A stretch of DNA of 64,000 nt from Martelella sp. AD-3 (GTDB taxonomy: Bacteria > Pseudomonadota > Alphaproteobacteria > Rhizobiales > Rhizobiaceae). Below are positions 20,117 through 29,631 of the stretch, one piece after another. Below the pieces are notes generated by a model that had not been told where the DNA came from, searched no databases, and saw only the letters and a list, made by a program, of their open reading frames with translations. The position numbers and the translations under genes are program-made. Location: the NCBI RefSeq assembly GCF_001578105.1, contig NZ_CP014275.1:1116001-1180000 (forward strand), given 5' to 3'. Numbering within the stretch: position 1 is the first letter of the stretch; each line of letters opens with the position of its first letter.

Positions 20117-21223
20117 ATGAAAATCTTTTCTTCAAAGGGCAGGAAGTTCATGGCGGCGGCATTGGCTTCCGTTATGTTCTCCGCCTCCGTGGCCGAGGCC
20201 TGCACGGGCATCACGCTGACGGCCGAAGACGGCGATGTCGTGCGCGCACGCACGATGGAGTTCAATGTCGATCTCGACGCCTCCGTCATTCTGGTGCCGC
20301 GCGGCACGCAACGCACCGGGGAAACGCCGGACGGCGAGAACGGCCTCGGCTGGGATGCGAAATATGCCAGCATCGGCGCCAATCCGATGGGCTTGCCCTA
20401 TCTTGTCGACGGCGTGAACGAGAAAGGGCTTTCCATGGGCCTTTTCTATTTTGCCCAGGCGGCGGAATACCAGCCCTATAAGCCGGAAGACGCCGGCAAG
20501 ACAATGGCGTCCTGGCAGCTTGGCTCCTACATTCTCGACAATTTCGCCACGGTCGACGAGGTGAAGGCGGCGCTTTCCGATATCATCGTTGCGCCTGTCA
20601 TCTTCAAACAGTTCAACATGGTTCTGCCGGTGCACTTCGTCGTCACCGATGCTTCCGGCGAGACGATCGTGATCGAATATGTCGGCGGCACGCTGCAGGT
20701 GAGCGACAATCCGCTCGGCACCTTCACCAACAATCCGCCCTTCGACTGGCACATGACCAACCTGCAGAACTACGTCAATCTCGGCGTTGACAATGTGCCG
20801 CCGCAAAAGCTCGGCGATGTGACGATTGAGGGGCTTGGCCAGGGCACGGGCCTGCTCGGCATGCCCGGCGATTTCACCTCGCCGTCGCGCTTCGTGCGCG
20901 CCGCGATCTATTCGCACGGCGTGGAGGCGAGCGCGACCGGCAATGACGCCATCTTCCAGGCCTTCCACATCCTCAACAATTTCGACATTCCGCGCGGGGT
21001 CGCGCGCGAAGAGGAGACAGACGCGCACGGCAACGCGGTTTCCGACTACACGCAGTGGACGTCGGCCGTCGATACCGCCAACAAGCGCTTCTTCTTCCGC
21101 ACCTACGAAAACAGCGATATCCGTTTTGTCGATCTGATGAAGCAGGATCTGGACGCTTCGGGCATCAAGACCTGGACCATGGACGGCTACGAGACCGCCC
21201 ACGAACTCGGCGCTCCGGAATAG
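20117..21223 (+). CDS. choloylglycine hydrolase / penicillin V acylase family protein
   Basis: The 368-residue precursor is a linear-amide C-N hydrolase of the Ntn superfamily. A signal peptide ends at EA, leaving Cys29 (ACTGITL) as the N-terminal nucleophile of the mature enzyme. Conserved Arg (RARTMEF), Asp/Asn (NEKGLSMGLFY) and the Asn of FTNNPPFDWH are present. Relatives hydrolyse bile salts, penicillin V or N-acyl-homoserine lactones; in a non-gut alphaproteobacterium the last two are more plausible, but the substrate is not shown by sequence. Periplasmic. A GGATG-type ribosome-binding site precedes the ATG. Confidence 0.88.
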   Translation: MKIFSSKGRKFMAAALASVMFSASVAEACTGITLTAEDGDVVRARTMEFNVDLDASVILVPRGTQRTGETPDGENGLGWDAKYASIGANPMGLPYLVDGVNEKGLSMGLFYFAQAAEYQPYKPEDAGKTMASWQLGSYILDNFATVDEVKAALSDIIVAPVIFKQFNMVLPVHFVVTDASGETIVIEYVGGTLQVSDNPLGTFTNNPPFDWHMTNLQNYVNLGVDNVPPQKLGDVTIEGLGQGTGLLGMPGDFTSPSRFVRAAIYSHGVEASATGNDAIFQAFHILNNFDIPRGVAREEETDAHGNAVSDYTQWTSAVDTANKRFFFRTYENSDIRFVDLMKQDLDASGIKTWTMDGYETAHELGAPE

Positions 21224-21239
21224 GCGCATCGAAAAAAAC

Positions 21240-21270
21240 GGAAACGGGCGGTCAGGCGTTGCCCGTTTCC
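21240..21270. repeat. inverted repeat after the choloylglycine-hydrolase gene
   Basis: GGAAACGGGC (21240-21249) pairs with GCCCGTTTCC (21261-21270). The A-run lies on the 5' side (21232-21238), so the hairpin would look like a terminator only for minus-strand transcription coming from the serC side. It could still stop plus-strand transcripts weakly. Confidence 0.5.
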
Positions 21271-21379
21271 ATCTCCGAACGTCGGGCGAAACCGGTACAA
21301 ATTGCCTTGTTGCGGCTCAAAAGGCACATCTGATCCCGCAGTCATCACCAAGTCATCTTTTCCCTTGCCTATTTTCAAC

Positions 21380-21447
21380 GCCTCCCGTATATCCGGCGGC
21401 GGGACACCTCTCCCCAACGAGAGGCTACTATCTGAAAGGGTAGAGAT
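21380..21447 (+). ncRNA. serC leader RNA motif (candidate)
   Basis: Directly before serC lie three small hairpins: TCCCG/CGGGA (21383-21404), CCTCTC-CCCAAC-GAGAGG (21407-21424) and CTAC...GTAG (21425-21443), the last holding the AAAGGG ribosome-binding sequence. A serC leader element of this kind, placed just before serC in alphaproteobacteria, is a known motif; I match it by position and hairpin plan, not by a covariance search. It would control serC translation or transcription by an unknown ligand or factor. Confidence 0.6.
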
Positions 21448-22617
<1,170 letters not shown>

Positions 22618-22636
22618 GCGAGGCGAGAGCTCGCGC

Positions 22637-22654
22637 CGCCTCCGGTGGGAGGCG
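22637..22654 (+). repeat. short hairpin between serC and serA
   Basis: CGCCTCC (22637-22643) pairs with GGAGGCG (22648-22654) around GGTG. There is no U-run directly after it, so it is more likely an mRNA-stabilising or processing hairpin than a terminator. Confidence 0.4.
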
Positions 22655-22701
22655 CGGGCCAGTCATTCCCGAAAATCGATCTTTTTTGAAGGAGGCCTAT
22701 C

Positions 22702-24297
22702 ATGGCACCTCGCGTACTCGTATCCGACGCCCTGTCGGAAGCCGCCGTCCAGATCTTCAAGGACCGGGGCATTGATGTCGATTTCCAGCCGAAGCTCGGC
22801 AAGGACAAGGAAAAACTGCTCGAGATCATCGGCCAGTATGATGGTCTCGCCATCCGCTCGGCCACCAAGGCGACCGAGAAGCTGATCGAGGCCGCGACCA
22901 ACCTCAAGGTCATCGGCCGCGCCGGCATCGGCGTCGACAATGTCGATATCCCGGCTGCCTCGCGCCGCGGCATCATCGTCATGAACACGCCGTTCGGCAA
23001 TTCGATCACGACCGCCGAACATGCGATTTCCCTGATGCTGGCCGTTGCCCGCCAGATCCCGGCTGCCGACACCTCGACCCAGGCCGGCAAGTGGGAGAAG
23101 TCGAAATTCATGGGCGTCGAGATCACCGGCAAGACGCTCGGCGTCATCGGCGCCGGCAATATCGGCTCGATCGTCTGCGACCGCGCCATCGGGCTGAAGA
23201 TGAATGTGATCGCCTATGACCCCTTCCTGTCGCAGGAAAAGGCCGAGAAGATGGGCGTCACCAAGGTCGACCTCGACGAGCTTCTCGCCAAGGCCGACTT
23301 CATCACGCTGCACGTTCCGATGACCGACAAGACGCGCGGTATTCTCAATGCCGAGGCGCTGGCGAAGACCAAGAAGGGCGTCCGCATCATCAACTGCGCC
23401 CGCGGCGGTCTCGTCGATGAGGCAGCGCTTGCCGAAGCCATCAAGTCCGGTCATGTCGCCGGCGCCGGCTTTGACGTGTTCGAAACCGAGCCTGCAACGG
23501 AAAGCCCGCTCTTCGGCCTGGAAAACGTCGTCTGCACGCCGCATCTCGGCGCCTCGACCACGGAAGCCCAGGAAAACGTCGCGCTGCAGGTTGCCGACCA
23601 GATGTCGGATTACCTTCTGAAGGGCGCCGTCACCAACGCCATCAACATGCCGTCGATCTCGGCCGACGAGGCGCCCCGCCTGAAGCCGGTGATCAAGCTG
23701 GCGGAAGTGCTCGGCGAATTTGCCGGCCAGGTGACGGAAAACCCGATCAAGGAAGTCGAGGTTCTCTACGACGGCAATTTCGCGCAGATGAACACCACGG
23801 CGCTTACGAGCGCGCTGCTCGCCGGCCTGCTGCGTCCGCTGGTGGCCGACGTCAACATGGTGTCCGCGCCGATCATGCTGAAGGACAAGGGCATCATCCT
23901 GCAGGAGACCCGTCGCGACAAGTCGGGCGTCTATGACGGCTATATCAAGCTGACGATCACGACGGAAAAGCAGACCCGCTCGGTCGCCGGCACGGTGTTC
24001 TCCGATGGCAAGCCGCGCTTCATCCAGATCAAGGGCATCAACATGGATGCCGATGTCGGCCGTCACATGGTCTACATCTCCAACACCGACGTGCCCGGCA
24101 TGATCGGCTTCATGGGGACCACGCTTGGGCAGGCCGGCGTCAACATCGCCAACTTCCAGCTCGGCCGCGACAACCAGGGCGGCGACGCGATCGCGCTTCT
24201 CTATGTCGACGAGCAGCCGACGCCGGAGGTTCTCGACAGGCTGCTCGGCCATGAAGCCATCAAGCAGGCAAAGCCGCTGGAATTCTCCGTCGAATAA
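22702..24297 (+). CDS. serA: D-3-phosphoglycerate dehydrogenase
   Basis: SerA oxidises 3-phosphoglycerate to 3-phosphohydroxypyruvate, the first step of serine synthesis. The 531-residue long form has the catalytic/NAD domain (GAGNIG at 150-155, the Arg in CARGGLVDE, His in CTPHLGAST), an intervening domain and a C-terminal ACT domain (about 455-531, HMVYISNTDVPGMIGFMG) that may sense serine. The ribosome-binding site is GAAGGAGG. It is likely co-transcribed with serC and ends in a terminator. Confidence 0.97.
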   Translation: MAPRVLVSDALSEAAVQIFKDRGIDVDFQPKLGKDKEKLLEIIGQYDGLAIRSATKATEKLIEAATNLKVIGRAGIGVDNVDIPAASRRGIIVMNTPFGNSITTAEHAISLMLAVARQIPAADTSTQAGKWEKSKFMGVEITGKTLGVIGAGNIGSIVCDRAIGLKMNVIAYDPFLSQEKAEKMGVTKVDLDELLAKADFITLHVPMTDKTRGILNAEALAKTKKGVRIINCARGGLVDEAALAEAIKSGHVAGAGFDVFETEPATESPLFGLENVVCTPHLGASTTEAQENVALQVADQMSDYLLKGAVTNAINMPSISADEAPRLKPVIKLAEVLGEFAGQVTENPIKEVEVLYDGNFAQMNTTALTSALLAGLLRPLVADVNMVSAPIMLKDKGIILQETRRDKSGVYDGYIKLTITTEKQTRSVAGTVFSDGKPRFIQIKGINMDADVGRHMVYISNTDVPGMIGFMGTTLGQAGVNIANFQLGRDNQGGDAIALLYVDEQPTPEVLDRLLGHEAIKQAKPLEFSVE

Positions 24298-24321
24298 GGC
24301 TTTTCTGAAAGAAAATGCAGG

Positions 24322-24360
24322 AAGCCCGGTTGTCCGAAACAGGCAACCGGGCTTTTCTTG
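24322..24360 (+). terminator. rho-independent terminator after serA
   Basis: AAGCCCGGTTG (24322-24332) pairs perfectly with CAACCGGGCTT (24344-24354) and is followed by TTCTTGTT. Confidence 0.85.
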
Positions 24361-24416
24361 TTGTCAGGATGCATTAGGTAACCCTTAGCGCATCGTTTAA
24401 GACGAGAGTTTTTTCA

Positions 24417-25172
24417 ATGTCCGGATCATGTATCGGATGCCTGAACGCCGAGACCTTGCCGTTTGATTTTTCGATGGCCTTTCAGCCGATCGTCGATCTC
24501 AGGGACGGCTCGGTTTTCGCTTTCGAGGCGCTGGCGCGCGGAACGAAGGGCGAGGGCGCGGGAACGCTGTTCGCGCAGCTGAGCGATGACAATCTCTATG
24601 CCTTCGACCAGCAATGCCGGGTGAAGGCGATCGAGCTTTCGGCGCATCTCGGCCTGATGGAAACCGGGGCGAAGCTTTCGATCAATTTCATGCCGCGGGC
24701 GATCTACGAGCCGCGCGCCTGCATCCAGCTCACCCTCGAAACCGGCAGGCGGTGCGACGTGTCCAGCGACCGGCTGATCTTCGAATTCAGCGAGTCGGAG
24801 GTCGCCGACACCGACAAGCTCAACGCGATCGTGACGCTCTACCGGGCGCTCGGCTTTCAGACGGCGGTGGATGATTTCGGCGCCGGTCATTCCGGTCTGT
24901 CGCTCCTGGCCAACATGCCGCCCGATATCCTGAAGCTGGATATGGAACTGGTGCGCGGCATCGACAAAAGCGCCGCGCGCGGCATCATGGTCAAGCATCT
25001 TGTCGCCATGGCGCGGGACATGGGGATCGATCTCGTCTGCGAAGGCGTCGAGACCGCCGGTGAGCTTGCCATGCTGCGGGAACTGGGCGTGGAGCTGGCG
25101 CAGGGCTATTTTCTCTGCCGCCCCGCCTTCGAGCATCTGCCGCAGGCCGGCGAGGTGAGATGGCGGCCCTGA
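24417..25172 (+). CDS. EAL domain protein, putative cyclic-di-GMP phosphodiesterase
   Basis: The 251-residue protein is almost only an EAL domain. The signature EALAR is at residues 37-41; further catalytic positions are visible as the Asn in INFMP, the Glu in FEFSES, DDFGAG, the Lys in ILKLDM and EGVE. All metal-binding positions appear kept, so it should hydrolyse cyclic-di-GMP, although the usual ITE motif reads FSE here. The N-terminal CIGC could bind metal. There is no membrane helix or linked sensor domain. The downstream small gene is 47 bp away. Confidence 0.85.
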   Translation: MSGSCIGCLNAETLPFDFSMAFQPIVDLRDGSVFAFEALARGTKGEGAGTLFAQLSDDNLYAFDQQCRVKAIELSAHLGLMETGAKLSINFMPRAIYEPRACIQLTLETGRRCDVSSDRLIFEFSESEVADTDKLNAIVTLYRALGFQTAVDDFGAGHSGLSLLANMPPDILKLDMELVRGIDKSAARGIMVKHLVAMARDMGIDLVCEGVETAGELAMLRELGVELAQGYFLCRPAFEHLPQAGEVRWRP

Positions 25173-25219
25173 GTCCGTTTGGCGGGCATGACCGGGCCAG
25201 AAACAGGAGGAGATTTCTC

Positions 25220-25495
25220 ATGAGCAGCAACCAACTGGCAGCCCTTGACGCGGCGCTCGAAAGCCTCGCCGAGGCGGGCTTCGTCGTCGGTCCGGAATGG
25301 GAGGCGGTGCACGAAATCTGCCAGGCGCATGAGGGCGAGATGCCCTATGATGCGGCGCATGCGCTCTGCCATCGCATCGAAGGCGATACGTGGAACGCCG
25401 GCTACTGGTATCGCCGCGCGAAAAATCCGGTTCAAAGCGGCGGTTTCGCGGAGGAATATGCCGGACTGAAAGCGGAGATCGCGGCCCTGCGGTAG
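25220..25495 (+). CDS. small conserved hypothetical protein
   Basis: The 91-residue soluble protein starts MSSNQLAALDAALES with an AGGAGGAG ribosome-binding site; the longer frame from 25160 lacks one. It is acidic and helical with a Trp/Tyr-rich segment (GDTWNAGYWYRRA). I recall similar small proteins near glutathione or EAL genes in rhizobia but can give no function. It probably shares the transcript of the EAL gene and is followed by a terminator. Confidence 0.72.
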   Translation: MSSNQLAALDAALESLAEAGFVVGPEWEAVHEICQAHEGEMPYDAAHALCHRIEGDTWNAGYWYRRAKNPVQSGGFAEEYAGLKAEIAALR

Positions 25496-25527
25496 ACGCG
25501 TCGGGCGAAAACGCGGCCGCGACCGTT

Positions 25528-25557
25528 CGGGAGAGGCGCGCGGCCTCTCCCGTTTTC
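25528..25557 (+). terminator. rho-independent terminator
   Basis: CGGGAGAGGC (25528-25537) pairs perfectly with GCCTCTCCCG (25543-25552), followed by TTTT. It ends the plus-strand EAL transcript 5 bases before the convergent YjhX-type gene. Confidence 0.8.
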
Positions 25558-25562
25558 CACTG

Positions 25563-25820
25563 CTACGTGTTGTCGGGTTGGCTTCTGACCAGCCGCAGAC
25601 CGCGTTCGGTGATCTGGTACGGCCTGCCGCCTTTCGAGCGGATGGCGCGTTTGGCCTTCAGCTTGCGAAACAGAGTGATGTCGAGGCCGGGATAGAGCCA
25701 GCCGTCGCGGGTGAAGCAGTCGACCTTCTCGATCTTTCGGGTTTCGGTGCGTGTCAGTTCGATCCTGCCGCCCTGTGCGAGCAAGTGCAGGATGCGCTGT
25801 TCATTGCGCGAGATGTCCAT
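25563..25820 (-). CDS. yjhX: YjhX family protein (putative toxin)
   Basis: From the ATG at 25820 the product is 85 residues, the exact family length. It carries the conserved start MDISRNEQRILHLLAQGG, the CFTRDGWLYPG centre and the basic LRLVRSQ end, with a winged-helix-like pattern. YjhX of E. coli has been proposed as a toxin paired with the acetyltransferase YjhQ. Here no GNAT gene is adjacent, so a transcription-related role or a lone chromosomal copy is as likely. The upstream in-frame ATG at 25919 would add 33 residues outside the family. Confidence 0.85.
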   Translation of the reverse strand: MDISRNEQRILHLLAQGGRIELTRTETRKIEKVDCFTRDGWLYPGLDITLFRKLKAKRAIRSKGGRPYQITERGLRLVRSQPDNT

Positions 25821-26127
25821 TGTCGTCAAATCCGGGTTGGCGCCGGGAAGGCGCACAAAAACATGTTCCCGCTGACGCGTTCGTCGGCGGGGCTCATGGT
25901 TTCCGGCCGCTGCGCGCATCTTGCTTCAGCAAAGCAAGGCGGGCAGGGCCCTTACCGGGATTCCGATCGGTTTGACATCCAAACTCCAGGTTGACGCGAA
26001 GGAAATACGCCCGCAGGCGCGCAAGGTCAAGGTTTTTGGCGTGCGGCGTCGCACCCTATCGCTTGCGTCTTGCCCCCATTTGCTCTACCTCACGAACAAG
26101 TTTCCGCAGATGAACGATGAGCTGACC
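25821..26127. other. divergent intergenic region yjhX-gatB
   Basis: No gene was recognised in these 307 bases. TTGACA at 25973 could be a -35 element for gatB, but I see no matching -10 at the proper distance. The open frame that runs into gatB from 25921 has no conserved residues before the GatB start. Confidence 0.4.
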
Positions 26128-27630
26128 ATGACCATTGTCGATACCCGCACGCCCGATCCCAAACGCCTGATCCCCGGCGCCACCGGCGACTGGGAAGTCA
26201 TCATCGGTCTCGAGGTGCATGCGCAGGTCACGAGCAATGCGAAGCTGTTCTCCGGCTCCTCCACCACCTTCGGCAAGGCGCCCAACGCCAACGTCTCGCT
26301 GGTGGATGCGGCCATGCCCGGCATGCTGCCCGTCATCAACGAGGAATGCGTGAAGCAGGCCGTGCGCACCGGCCTTGGCCTCAAGGCCAAAATCAACAAG
26401 CGCTCGATCTTCGACCGCAAGAACTATTTCTATCCCGACCTGCCGCAGGGCTACCAGATCTCCCAGTACAAGGACCCGATCGTCGGCGAAGGTACGATCA
26501 CCATCTCGCTCGGGCCGGACAGAGAGGGCAATTTCGAGGATATCGAGATCGGCATCGAGCGCCTGCATCTGGAGCAGGATGCCGGCAAGCTGATGCATGA
26601 CCAGCATCCCTCGTTCTCCTTCGTCGACCTCAACCGTTCGGGCGTGGCGCTGATGGAGATCGTCTCCAAGCCGGATATGCGTTCCGCCGACGAGGCCAAG
26701 GCCTATATCACAAAGCTTCGCACCATCGTGCGCTATCTCGGCACCTGTGACGGCAATATGGACGAGGGGTCGCTCCGCGCCGATGTGAATGTCTCCGTGC
26801 GCAAGCCGGGCGGTGAGTTTGGCACGCGCTGCGAGATCAAGAACGTCAACTCGATCCGCTTTGTGGGCATGGCGATCGAAAGCGAGGCCCGCCGCCAGAT
26901 CGACATACTGGAAGAGGGCGGCGTGATCGACCAGGAGACCCGCCTGTTCGATCCGGTCAAGGGCGAGACGCGGTCGATGCGCTCCAAGGAAGACGCGCAT
27001 GACTACCGCTATTTCCCCGACCCGGACCTGCTGCCGCTCGAATTCGACGATGCCTTCATCGAAGAGCTGGCGAAGGACCTGCCGGAACTGCCGGACGACA
27101 AGAAGGCGCGTTTTGTGGGCGATCTCGGCCTTTCCGTCTATGACGCCTCGGTACTCGTCTCCGACAAGGCGGTGTCCGACTATTACGAAAAGCTGGTCGG
27201 CCTCTCCGATGCAAAGGTCGCGGCAAACTGGGTCATCAATGATCTGCTCGGCGCGCTGAACAAGGCCGGCAAGGGCATTGACGAAACCCCGGTTTCGCCT
27301 GAACAGCTCGGCGCCATCCTGTCGCTGATCAAGGAAGGGGTGATCTCGGGCAAGATCGCCAAGGACCTGTTCGAGATCGTCTGGAACGAGGGCGGCGACC
27401 CGAAACAGATCGTCGAAGAGCGCGGCATGAAGCAGGTGACCGATACCGGTGCGATCGAAAAGATCGTTGACGAGATCATCGCCGCCAATCCGGAACAGGC
27501 CGCAAAGGTCAAGGACAAGCCCTCGCTTGCCGGCTGGTTCGTCGGCCAGGTGATGAAGGCTTCTAAGGGTAAGGCCAATCCGCAGGCGGTGCAGGCGCTG
27601 GTCAAGGAAAAGCTGGGCGTTGCGGAGTAA
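26128..27630 (+). CDS. gatB: Asp-tRNA(Asn)/Glu-tRNA(Gln) amidotransferase subunit B
   Basis: GatB belongs to GatCAB, which turns misacylated Glu-tRNA-Gln or Asp-tRNA-Asn into the correct Gln or Asn form. The 500-residue protein begins [33 protein letters not shown]; the cradle-domain signatures [14 protein letters not shown] and [17 protein letters not shown], the metal-site region [10 protein letters not shown] and the C-terminal YqeY-like tail domain are present. The start at 26128 matches the rhizobial N-terminus; ATG 26110 would add six residues. Confidence 0.96.
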   Translation: MTIVDTRTPDPKRLIPGATGDWEVIIGLEVHAQVTSNAKLFSGSSTTFGKAPNANVSLVDAAMPGMLPVINEECVKQAVRTGLGLKAKINKRSIFDRKNYFYPDLPQGYQISQYKDPIVGEGTITISLGPDREGNFEDIEIGIERLHLEQDAGKLMHDQHPSFSFVDLNRSGVALMEIVSKPDMRSADEAKAYITKLRTIVRYLGTCDGNMDEGSLRADVNVSVRKPGGEFGTRCEIKNVNSIRFVGMAIESEARRQIDILEEGGVIDQETRLFDPVKGETRSMRSKEDAHDYRYFPDPDLLPLEFDDAFIEELAKDLPELPDDKKARFVGDLGLSVYDASVLVSDKAVSDYYEKLVGLSDAKVAANWVINDLLGALNKAGKGIDETPVSPEQLGAILSLIKEGVISGKIAKDLFEIVWNEGGDPKQIVEERGMKQVTDTGAIEKIVDEIIAANPEQAAKVKDKPSLAGWFVGQVMKASKGKANPQAVQALVKEKLGVAE

Positions 27631-27634
27631 ACCC

Positions 27635-28138
27635 TTGTTCTTCGTCCGCACGGCCATGGAGACGGATATTCCGGCCGTCTGCGCGCTGCTCTCCGAGACC
27701 TGGCACGCGACCTATGACGAGATTCTCGGGCCCGAGAAGGTCGAGACGATCATCAATAGCTGGCTTTCGCACGAGGCCATGCTGAGGCGGCTGCGCCGGC
27801 CTCACGGCGAGTTCCTGGTGGCCGACAGCGGCACGATGATCGGCGGCATGGCCTTTGCGGCGCCCGACAAGGATAACGCCGAGATCGTCAATCTCAGCCA
27901 GCTCTATGTGCTTCCGGGCTGCCAGCGCCAGGGCATTGGCGAGCAACTGTTTGCCGAGATCGAAACCTGCTTTCCCAACGCGAAGCGACTGGCTCTGGAA
28001 GTCGTGCCGCAAAATGCGCCGGCCATCCGGTTCTACGAGGCCCATGGCCTGCGGGAAGTCGGTCGGCATGATGAATGCGGCGCGCCCGGCTCCGGCATTC
28101 CGGCCATTCGCATGGAAAAGGACCTGCCCGGTGTCTGA
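27635..28138 (+). CDS. GNAT family N-acetyltransferase
   Basis: The 167-residue protein has the GNAT core VNLSQLYVLPGCQRQGIGEQLF (acetyl-CoA loop RQGIG) and the final NAPAIRFYEAHGLREVG. No ATG suits the first beta strand (FFVRTAMETDIPAV); TTG at 27635 has GGAG 8 bases upstream, inside the end of gatB, so it is the best start. TTG at 27620, overlapping gatB, is an alternative. It overlaps the next GNAT gene by 8 bp. Confidence 0.85.
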   Translation: MFFVRTAMETDIPAVCALLSETWHATYDEILGPEKVETIINSWLSHEAMLRRLRRPHGEFLVADSGTMIGGMAFAAPDKDNAEIVNLSQLYVLPGCQRQGIGEQLFAEIETCFPNAKRLALEVVPQNAPAIRFYEAHGLREVGRHDECGAPGSGIPAIRMEKDLPGV

Positions 28139-28607
28139 CATCGAAGGTCTGATGATCCGCGAGGCGCGGCGTGACGATCTTGAGGCGCTGATCGCAATTT
28201 TTGCCGCCGACGACCTTGGCGGCCACGGCGATACCACCGATCCTGAAGCCTATGGCGATTATCGCGCCGCCTTCGATGCGATCGCCGCCTCGGCCAATGA
28301 TACGCTCTATGTGGCGGAGCTTGACGGCATGGTCGTCGGCACGTTCCAGACCTCCTATACCCGGACGTTGACCGGTCGCGGCGGAGCGGTGCTGACGATC
28401 GAGGCGGTTCAGACCCATCCCGATTGGCGTAGCCGCGGCATCGGGGCGAAGATGATCGCGGCGGCGATCGAAAAGGCGAGGGCGGAGGACTGCCGGCTCG
28501 TGCAACTGATGTCGAACCGGAGCCGCACGGATGCCCATCGCTTCTACGAGCGGCTTGGTTTCACGCCGTCCCATCGCGGCTTCAAAATGAAGCTGAAAGG
28601 CTTTTGA
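28131..28607 (+). CDS. GNAT family N-acetyltransferase
   Basis: The 158-residue protein starts with GTG at 28131, with AAGGA 8 bases upstream and an 8-bp overlap with the preceding GNAT gene; the longer frame from 27855 is out of family. The acetyl-CoA motif is WRSRGIGAKMI, followed by CRLVQLMSNRSRTDAHRFYERLGF, close to a group often annotated as acetyltransferases acting on amino-acid analogues. The pair probably arose from a shared operon rather than a recent duplication, as the two sequences differ strongly. Confidence 0.87.
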   Translation: MSDIEGLMIREARRDDLEALIAIFAADDLGGHGDTTDPEAYGDYRAAFDAIAASANDTLYVAELDGMVVGTFQTSYTRTLTGRGGAVLTIEAVQTHPDWRSRGIGAKMIAAAIEKARAEDCRLVQLMSNRSRTDAHRFYERLGFTPSHRGFKMKLKGF

Positions 28608-28701
28608 GGCGGCCTCCCGCTCTGGACAAGCGCGCCATGACGCGCCATACACGGGTTTAGGAAATCGGCCGCCTTCGCGGTTCAGGACGTAAGGAAAGAG
28701 A

Positions 28702-29100
28702 ATGACAAGCTTTCTGGCGAAGATGTTTACCTGGTGGAACGGCTCGACCATCGGCACGGATCTTTTTACGCGCCGCTTCGGCAAGAAGGTCGGTGAGGAT
28801 CAGTTTGGGAACGTCTATTACGAAGGCGGCATGTCGACCTACGGCCTGAAGCGTCGCTGGGTGATCTACAACGGTTATGCCGATGCTTCCACCATTCCGC
28901 CCGGCTGGCACGGCTGGATGCATCATCGCACCGATACGCCGCCGACCAAGGCCGCCTACACGGCGCGCGAATGGGAAAAGCCGCACAACCCGAACCAGAC
29001 GGGCACCGCGCTTGCCTATCGCCCCAAGGGCTCGCTCGCTGTCCAGGGCGAACGCAACAAGGTCACGGGCGATTACGACGCCTGGACGCCGGGCGCGTAA
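28702..29100 (+). CDS. NDUFA12 family NADH:ubiquinone oxidoreductase subunit
   Basis: The 132-residue protein matches the NDUFA12/B17.2 accessory subunit of complex I, shared by alphaproteobacteria and mitochondria. Typical parts are FTWWNGSTIGTDLFTRRFGKKVGEDQFGNVYYE, RRWVIYNGYADASTIPPGWHGWMHH and the C-terminal YRPKGSL. The ribosome-binding site is AAGGAAAG. It is next to a DUF2155 gene, an arrangement common in rhizobia. Confidence 0.95.
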   Translation: MTSFLAKMFTWWNGSTIGTDLFTRRFGKKVGEDQFGNVYYEGGMSTYGLKRRWVIYNGYADASTIPPGWHGWMHHRTDTPPTKAAYTAREWEKPHNPNQTGTALAYRPKGSLAVQGERNKVTGDYDAWTPGA

Positions 29101-29193
29101 GTTTTTTGCCGCAATCTGACGGTAGGCTGGCGAAATGCCGGTTCGAATGAAGCGCGGCATCTGTCGCGCTTTTTCAATATCAAGGGATGTTCC

Positions 29194-29604
29194 ATGGAGT
29201 TCCGCGTGCTGCGCCGTCTTCTCACCGTTTCCTTCGGCCTCGCCGCCGCGGGCCTTGTCACAGGTCCCGCCCTTGCGGCGCGGGTGGAAAACCCGGTTGC
29301 CGTGTTCGGCGGCATCGACAAGATCACCGGGCGCACCTACACATTCGATGCCTATGTCGGCGAAACCGTCCAGTTCGGCCGCCTGCAGGTGACGCCGCGC
29401 GTCTGCTATTCGCGCGACGAAACGGAGGAACAGCAGGTCGATGCTTTCGTCCAGGTCGACAAGGTGTCGCTGCAGAACGAGGTCTCCCGCATCTTCTCCG
29501 GCTGGATGTTTGCCGATTCGCCGGCGCTCAATGCCGTGGAAGACCCGATCTATGACGTCTGGCTGACCGATTGCGTCGGCGAGGCGAGCATTCCCGCCCC
29601 CTGA
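29194..29604 (+). CDS. DUF2155 domain-containing exported protein
   Basis: The 136-residue precursor has a signal peptide ending ALAA near residue 29, then the family core VFGGIDKITGRTYTFDAYVGETVQFG, TPRVCYSR and FSGWMFADSPALNAVEDPIYDVWLTDC with two cysteines that may form a disulfide. It is periplasmic and of unknown function; the tight link with NDUFA12-type genes hints at a role around the respiratory membrane, which is inference only. Confidence 0.9.
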   Translation: MEFRVLRRLLTVSFGLAAAGLVTGPALAARVENPVAVFGGIDKITGRTYTFDAYVGETVQFGRLQVTPRVCYSRDETEEQQVDAFVQVDKVSLQNEVSRIFSGWMFADSPALNAVEDPIYDVWLTDCVGEASIPAP

Positions 29605-29631
29605 TCTCCCCAGCATTCGCGAAGGCCCGAA

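Noticed and set aside
26056..27657. Long minus-strand frame opposite gatB
   Set aside because: It is a codon-bias shadow; the plus strand encodes complete GatB.
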